Part shown: positions 61,202-64,000 of the stretch, piece after piece
How positions within the stretch are numbered: position 1 is the stretch's first letter
Layout of the letters: the number at the start of each line of letters is the position of its first letter
From: CAZWDL01 sp964632995
GTDB taxonomy: Bacteria > Bacteroidota > Bacteroidia > Chitinophagales > Saprospiraceae
Assembly (NCBI GenBank): GCA_964632995.1
Contig: CAZWDL010000022.1
Coordinates: 1-64,000 of the forward strand
Reading direction: 5' to 3'
DNA: 64,000 bases
Position numbers and translations under genes: made by a program
Notes under the pieces: model-generated
Told to the model about the DNA's origin: nothing
What the model saw: the letters and a program-made list of their open reading frames with translations, nothing else
Databases searched by the model: none

Positions 61202-61669
61202 TTGAAAACACCTTTTTTAGACTTCAAAATAATTGCAACTCCGGAAGCTTCTGCCGGGCGAGATCGCTGTGAGGGTGACGGGAAAAAGCAAGTACTGGTC
61301 GTATGTCAGGCAGCACAAGCCAACGAGGCCTTGCTCGAGTTCCTGGGCCGTATACTGGGCGCCGTACAACTCGATCCGCGCGAGGATATTCTTCTTTATT
61401 TAATAACACCTGCCAGGCCCATTAGTTTGTCCGGCATTCGCCGCGACTTCCCCTTTGAGAAAGCTATTCTATTCGGTGCTGCACCCGCCCAGGTGGGGCT
61501 GCAATTCGCCCCTCCGCTCTATCATCCCGTCGAACACGCCGGCGTCCATTACCTCTTCGCCGACGACCTGCAGGATATCTATGTAGAGCGGCAACAAGGT
61601 AAGAAAAAAAGAGCCGCCGCGCTTTGGAAAGCGTTGCGGGAAATGTTCCCGGAGAGGCTTGGTTCCTGA
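61202..61669 (+). CDS. Uncharacterised protein (possible DNA polymerase III psi-like)
   Basis: Protein of 155 residues starting at TTG; there is no ATG in frame, and the frame is closed by a TAG at 61166-61168. It has an alpha/beta pattern: LVVCQAAQANEALLEFLGRIL, ILLYLITPARP, AILFGAAPAQVGLQ, HYLFADDLQDIY and a helical end ALWKALREMF. This pattern loosely resembles small Bacteroidota proteins sometimes labelled DNA polymerase III subunit psi-like or uracil-glycosylase-like, but I cannot confirm either from sequence. rdgB follows after about 100 bases, on the same strand. Confidence 0.6.
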   Translation: MKTPFLDFKIIATPEASAGRDRCEGDGKKQVLVVCQAAQANEALLEFLGRILGAVQLDPREDILLYLITPARPISLSGIRRDFPFEKAILFGAAPAQVGLQFAPPLYHPVEHAGVHYLFADDLQDIYVERQQGKKKRAAALWKALREMFPERLGS

Positions 61670-61771
61670 TCGCTTGCCCGCTCGTTCTCCGGGCCGGGTT
61701 AAAGCCTTTGTGTTTCAGGGGAACCGCCCCAAATCACTTCCTGTCCTGCTTCATCCTTCAATTCAAAATCT

Positions 61772-62353
61772 ATGAACACTTTAGTATTCGCCACCGGCAA
61801 CCCCCACAAAGTCTCGGAAGTCAAGGCGCTGCTTAACGAGCGCTACGAAATCAAGAGCTTGAAAGACATCGGCTGCGAAGAGGACATTCCGGAGACCAGC
61901 CCCTCCCTGGAGGGCAATGCCTTGCTGAAAGCCCGCTACGTGGTGGAGCATTACGGGCTCGACTGTTTTTCCGAAGACACCGGCCTGGAAGTAGCCGCCC
62001 TGGATGGCGAACCGGGGGTGTATTCGGCCCGGTATGCCAGCGCGGGCAAAGACCCCGAAGCCAATATTGATCTATTATTAAAAAAGCTGGAAGGGGAAGA
62101 AAACCGGTCAGCCCGTTTCCGAACCGTGATCGCCCTGATTCAGAACGGAAAGGAACACACTTTTGAAGGTATCGTCAATGGCCATATCAGCCGAAAACGT
62201 CGAGGGGAAAGCGGCTTTGGCTATGACCCTGTCTTTATTCCCGACGGTTACGAGCGCTCCTTCGCCGAAATGAGCCAGTCCGAAAAAAACGCCATCAGCC
62301 ATCGCGGAAGAGCTATCCGTAATTTTCTGGCCTTTTTGCAACAGCAATCCTGA
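61772..62353 (+). CDS. rdgB: RdgB/HAM1 non-canonical purine NTP pyrophosphatase
   Basis: Protein of 193 residues, the standard length. It removes inosine and xanthosine triphosphates from the nucleotide pool by splitting them to monophosphate and pyrophosphate. The signature starts LVFATGNPHKVSEVK, then DIPETSPSLEGNALLKARY, FSEDTGLEVAALDGEPGVYS with the catalytic acidic residues, and GFGYDPVFIPDG. The C-terminal SHRGRAIRNF closes the substrate pocket. No partner gene is obligatory; it lies between an unknown gene and the TPR-secG pair. Confidence 0.94.
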   Translation: MNTLVFATGNPHKVSEVKALLNERYEIKSLKDIGCEEDIPETSPSLEGNALLKARYVVEHYGLDCFSEDTGLEVAALDGEPGVYSARYASAGKDPEANIDLLLKKLEGEENRSARFRTVIALIQNGKEHTFEGIVNGHISRKRRGESGFGYDPVFIPDGYERSFAEMSQSEKNAISHRGRAIRNFLAFLQQQS

Positions 62354-62426
62354 AAAACCTCTGTTTGTTGCTTTTCCGGGGAAATGTTAGTAACTTTAAA
62401 AGTTCATTGAACAGTACAGCGGGAAA

Positions 62427-63524
62427 ATGAATGCCGAAAACTTTGCGGACATTTTAAAGAACTCTTCGCAGCTCTATCAGCTCTCTTACCAGGAACTGAA
62501 ATCCCTGGTATTGCAATATCCCTATTGCCGCAACCTTCACTACCTGCTGTTGAGGAAAAGTCACATCAACCAGCGAGCTGATTTCGAACGCATTCTGGAA
62601 AAAACCGCAACCTACAGCATCGACCGCCGCTACCTTTACCTGGAGATGCGGGATCTGCAACCACAGGAAGACGTCTTCAGTGACAGCTTTGAACTCCGCG
62701 AAGATTACCTGGAATTACACGATTTAACTAAGCTGGAAAAAGACCGCGAACCGATTCCGCTGCATATTCTGCGCGAGGAAGAGGAAAGCTCACTGGCGAG
62801 CTCCAATGGACAAAGCACAGAAAAGAGCGGTCCGTTTTTCCCCGATCTGCCGGTGCAGGAAGACGAGTCCCGGCAGGAGGATTTCACCGAAGAGGAAGAC
62901 TTGTTCATCCCCCCGCTCGACCTCAATGAAAGCGCAACGGAGGAACCTGCTCCGGTAGGCGGTACGGAAGTATCTCCGGAGTTGCCGTTTCACCCTGACG
63001 GGGAACTGATTCTGAATTTTGCCGGTGGGCTCCAAGCAATTGAAACACTCGAATGGACGGAACCCGATCCCTCAGAAAGCAGGGAAGCGTTCTCTCCCGC
63101 TCCGGTCCTACTCGCAGACCTGGCGGCAATGCAATCAGCTGTAGAGCAGTTGCATGCAGCGTCTTCTGCAGTGGGGCCGACAAAAGCAGGGATCGCCGGC
63201 CGGCCTCAGCCTAAGCCCAAATCCTCGTTCAAAAGTTGGGTGAAGCAATTTCAGCCCGACCATATGCAGCCACACCTGGACGAGTTGATGGAGAACGTCA
63301 AGCCCGTCAAGAAAACACCGAAAAAGAAAAGCCGAGTCGCCAGTTTTGCCGAACAAAGTCTGCGTGAACACGAAGAGCTCGTTTCCGAAACGCTGGCCGG
63401 GTTACTGGTCCAGCAGGAACGCTATGAAAAAGCTATCGAAATGTACCGGCGATTAAGTTTGATTTTTCCTGAAAAAAATAGTTACTTTGCGCAGATCATT
63501 CAAGAGCTACAAAAACGACAATAG
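62427..63524 (+). CDS. TPR-containing protein upstream of secG
   Basis: Protein of 365 residues. The N-terminal about 70 residues are helical (ADILKNSSQLYQLSYQELKS, LLLRKSHINQRADF). The middle (about 110-270) is acidic, Pro/Glu/Ser-rich and probably disordered. The end has a basic patch (VKPVKKTPKKKSRV) and one TPR-like hairpin (LAGLLVQQERYEKAIEMYRRL). Proteins of this shape sit directly before secG in many Bacteroidota, next to groES and groL. Here only two bases separate it from secG, so translation is probably coupled. Function is unknown. Confidence 0.8.
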   Translation: MNAENFADILKNSSQLYQLSYQELKSLVLQYPYCRNLHYLLLRKSHINQRADFERILEKTATYSIDRRYLYLEMRDLQPQEDVFSDSFELREDYLELHDLTKLEKDREPIPLHILREEEESSLASSNGQSTEKSGPFFPDLPVQEDESRQEDFTEEEDLFIPPLDLNESATEEPAPVGGTEVSPELPFHPDGELILNFAGGLQAIETLEWTEPDPSESREAFSPAPVLLADLAAMQSAVEQLHAASSAVGPTKAGIAGRPQPKPKSSFKSWVKQFQPDHMQPHLDELMENVKPVKKTPKKKSRVASFAEQSLREHEELVSETLAGLLVQQERYEKAIEMYRRLSLIFPEKNSYFAQIIQELQKRQ

Positions 63525-63526
63525 AT

Positions 63527-63790
63527 ATGTTGACTGCCATGACCGTCTTTATCGCCCTGATTTGCGTTTTGCTGATGGGAGCCATTCTGATTCAGAATCC
63601 CAAAGGCGGAGGTGTTGACGCCACTTTCGGCGGCTCGCAAGCTAATCAGATGTTTGGCGCAGCCAAATCTACCGATTTTATTGAAAAAATTACCTGGTAT
63701 CTGGCTATCGTCCTGTTTGTGCTGTGTATCGTTACAGCGCTTATGGTGGGCGAACCCGGCGCCGCTTCCGAGCAGCTGCTTACGCAGTAA
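63527..63790 (+). CDS. secG: Preprotein translocase subunit SecG
   Basis: Protein of 87 residues. SecG assists SecYE in protein export. Two membrane helices are present (about residues 3-22, AMTVFIALICVLLMGAILIQ, and 56-74, YLAIVLFVLCIVTALMV). The loop between has the conserved QNPKGGGVDATFGGSQANQMFG and a following short helix. A strong terminator is 20 bases downstream. Confidence 0.93.
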   Translation: MLTAMTVFIALICVLLMGAILIQNPKGGGVDATFGGSQANQMFGAAKSTDFIEKITWYLAIVLFVLCIVTALMVGEPGAASEQLLTQ

Positions 63791-63809
63791 CCGGCTCTCA
63801 TATAAATCG

Positions 63810-63855
63810 AAAAAAGACCTGGTAGTCGACCCCTATCGATTACCAGGTCTTTTTT
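63810..63855 (+). terminator. Rho-independent terminator of secG
   Basis: 15-base arms (63810-63824 and 63841-63855, A-rich/GACCTGGTA against TACCAGGTC/T-rich) with a 16-base loop and a long T run. It ends the rdgB-TPR-secG direction of transcription. Confidence 0.85.
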
Positions 63856-64000
63856 TTGACTATGCCTCACCCGGTAAATGCAGTTCTAATGAGATCATAG
63901 ACCATCTGTATTTCGACCTGAAAGCTTGCCAATTTGGCAACCATGCCTGGCAGATGACCGCGTTTTTCATCCCATAAACTGACAAAAACTGCAATAATGT

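Overview
The window looks like a chromosomal segment of a free-living member of the Bacteroidota, most likely the Saprospirales/Lewinella-type lineage (an inference, not a tested placement). Supporting signs are: many genes preceded by the Bacteroidota -7 promoter box TAnnTTTG and few Shine-Dalgarno sequences; a short-chain threonine dehydrogenase paired with kbl; a secreted metalloprotease with a type IX secretion (T9SS) sorting tail; the order parA-parB-DUF5683; and the order TPR protein-secG at the right edge. Coding density is high, with no tRNA, rRNA, CRISPR array, insertion sequence or prophage. One 10-N assembly gap lies at 52865-52874.

Layout. 0.3-3.3 kb: FemAB-like acetyltransferase, GT39-type membrane glycosyltransferase, orphan HsdR N-terminal nuclease domain. 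3.3-6.6 kb: threonine catabolism (tdh, a Gfo/Idh/MocA oxidoreductase, kbl). 6.6-14.5 kb: maltodextrin use (GH65 phosphorylase, small lipoprotein, two GH13 lipoproteins, SLC45-like MFS transporter), with no SusC/SusD, LacI regulator or beta-phosphoglucomutase in the window. 14.5-21.5 kb: MBL hydrolase, ribH, TPR membrane protein, pdhA, recF-dciA-like pair, subtilisin-like protease. 21.7-25.5 kb: methyltransferase, an 0.8-kb structure-rich intergenic region with a candidate small RNA, recQ. 25.7-30.7 kb (minus): GDPD lipoprotein, two M20 peptidases, GNAT, diadenylate cyclase. 30.9-41.9 kb: unknown secreted protein plus miaE, CocE-type hydrolase, esterase plus unknown protein, VWA protein, peroxiredoxin-like protein, mdh, T9SS metalloprotease, DUF4442 protein. 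42.1-52.3 kb: sucC, group II decarboxylase, amidase, ECF sigma factor plus membrane protein, isoaspartyl peptidase, sppA. 52.7-59.8 kb: FMN reductase, UPF0173 hydrolase, parA-parB-DUF5683, patatin, outer-membrane protein. 60.0-64.0 kb: ilvE, unknown protein, rdgB, TPR protein, secG.

How the genes fit together. tdh and kbl convert threonine to glycine and acetyl-CoA. The two GH13 lipoproteins would cut alpha-glucan outside the cytoplasm, the MFS protein would import maltose or oligomers, and the GH65 enzyme would phosphorolyse maltose. pdhA, mdh and sucC are central-carbon genes standing apart from their usual partners. ParA/ParB run chromosome segregation; RecF, RecQ and the DciA-like protein act in DNA maintenance.

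The window is mostly housekeeping. The points most worth a second look are the structured region at 22.6-23.4 kb with its promoter-terminator-bounded small RNA candidate, the operator-like inverted repeat over the promoter at 30.8 kb, the sigma factor/membrane protein pair at 46.8-49.2 kb with an inverted repeat upstream, a perfect palindrome in the convergent gap at 52.6 kb, and the oxidoreductase embedded in the threonine operon.
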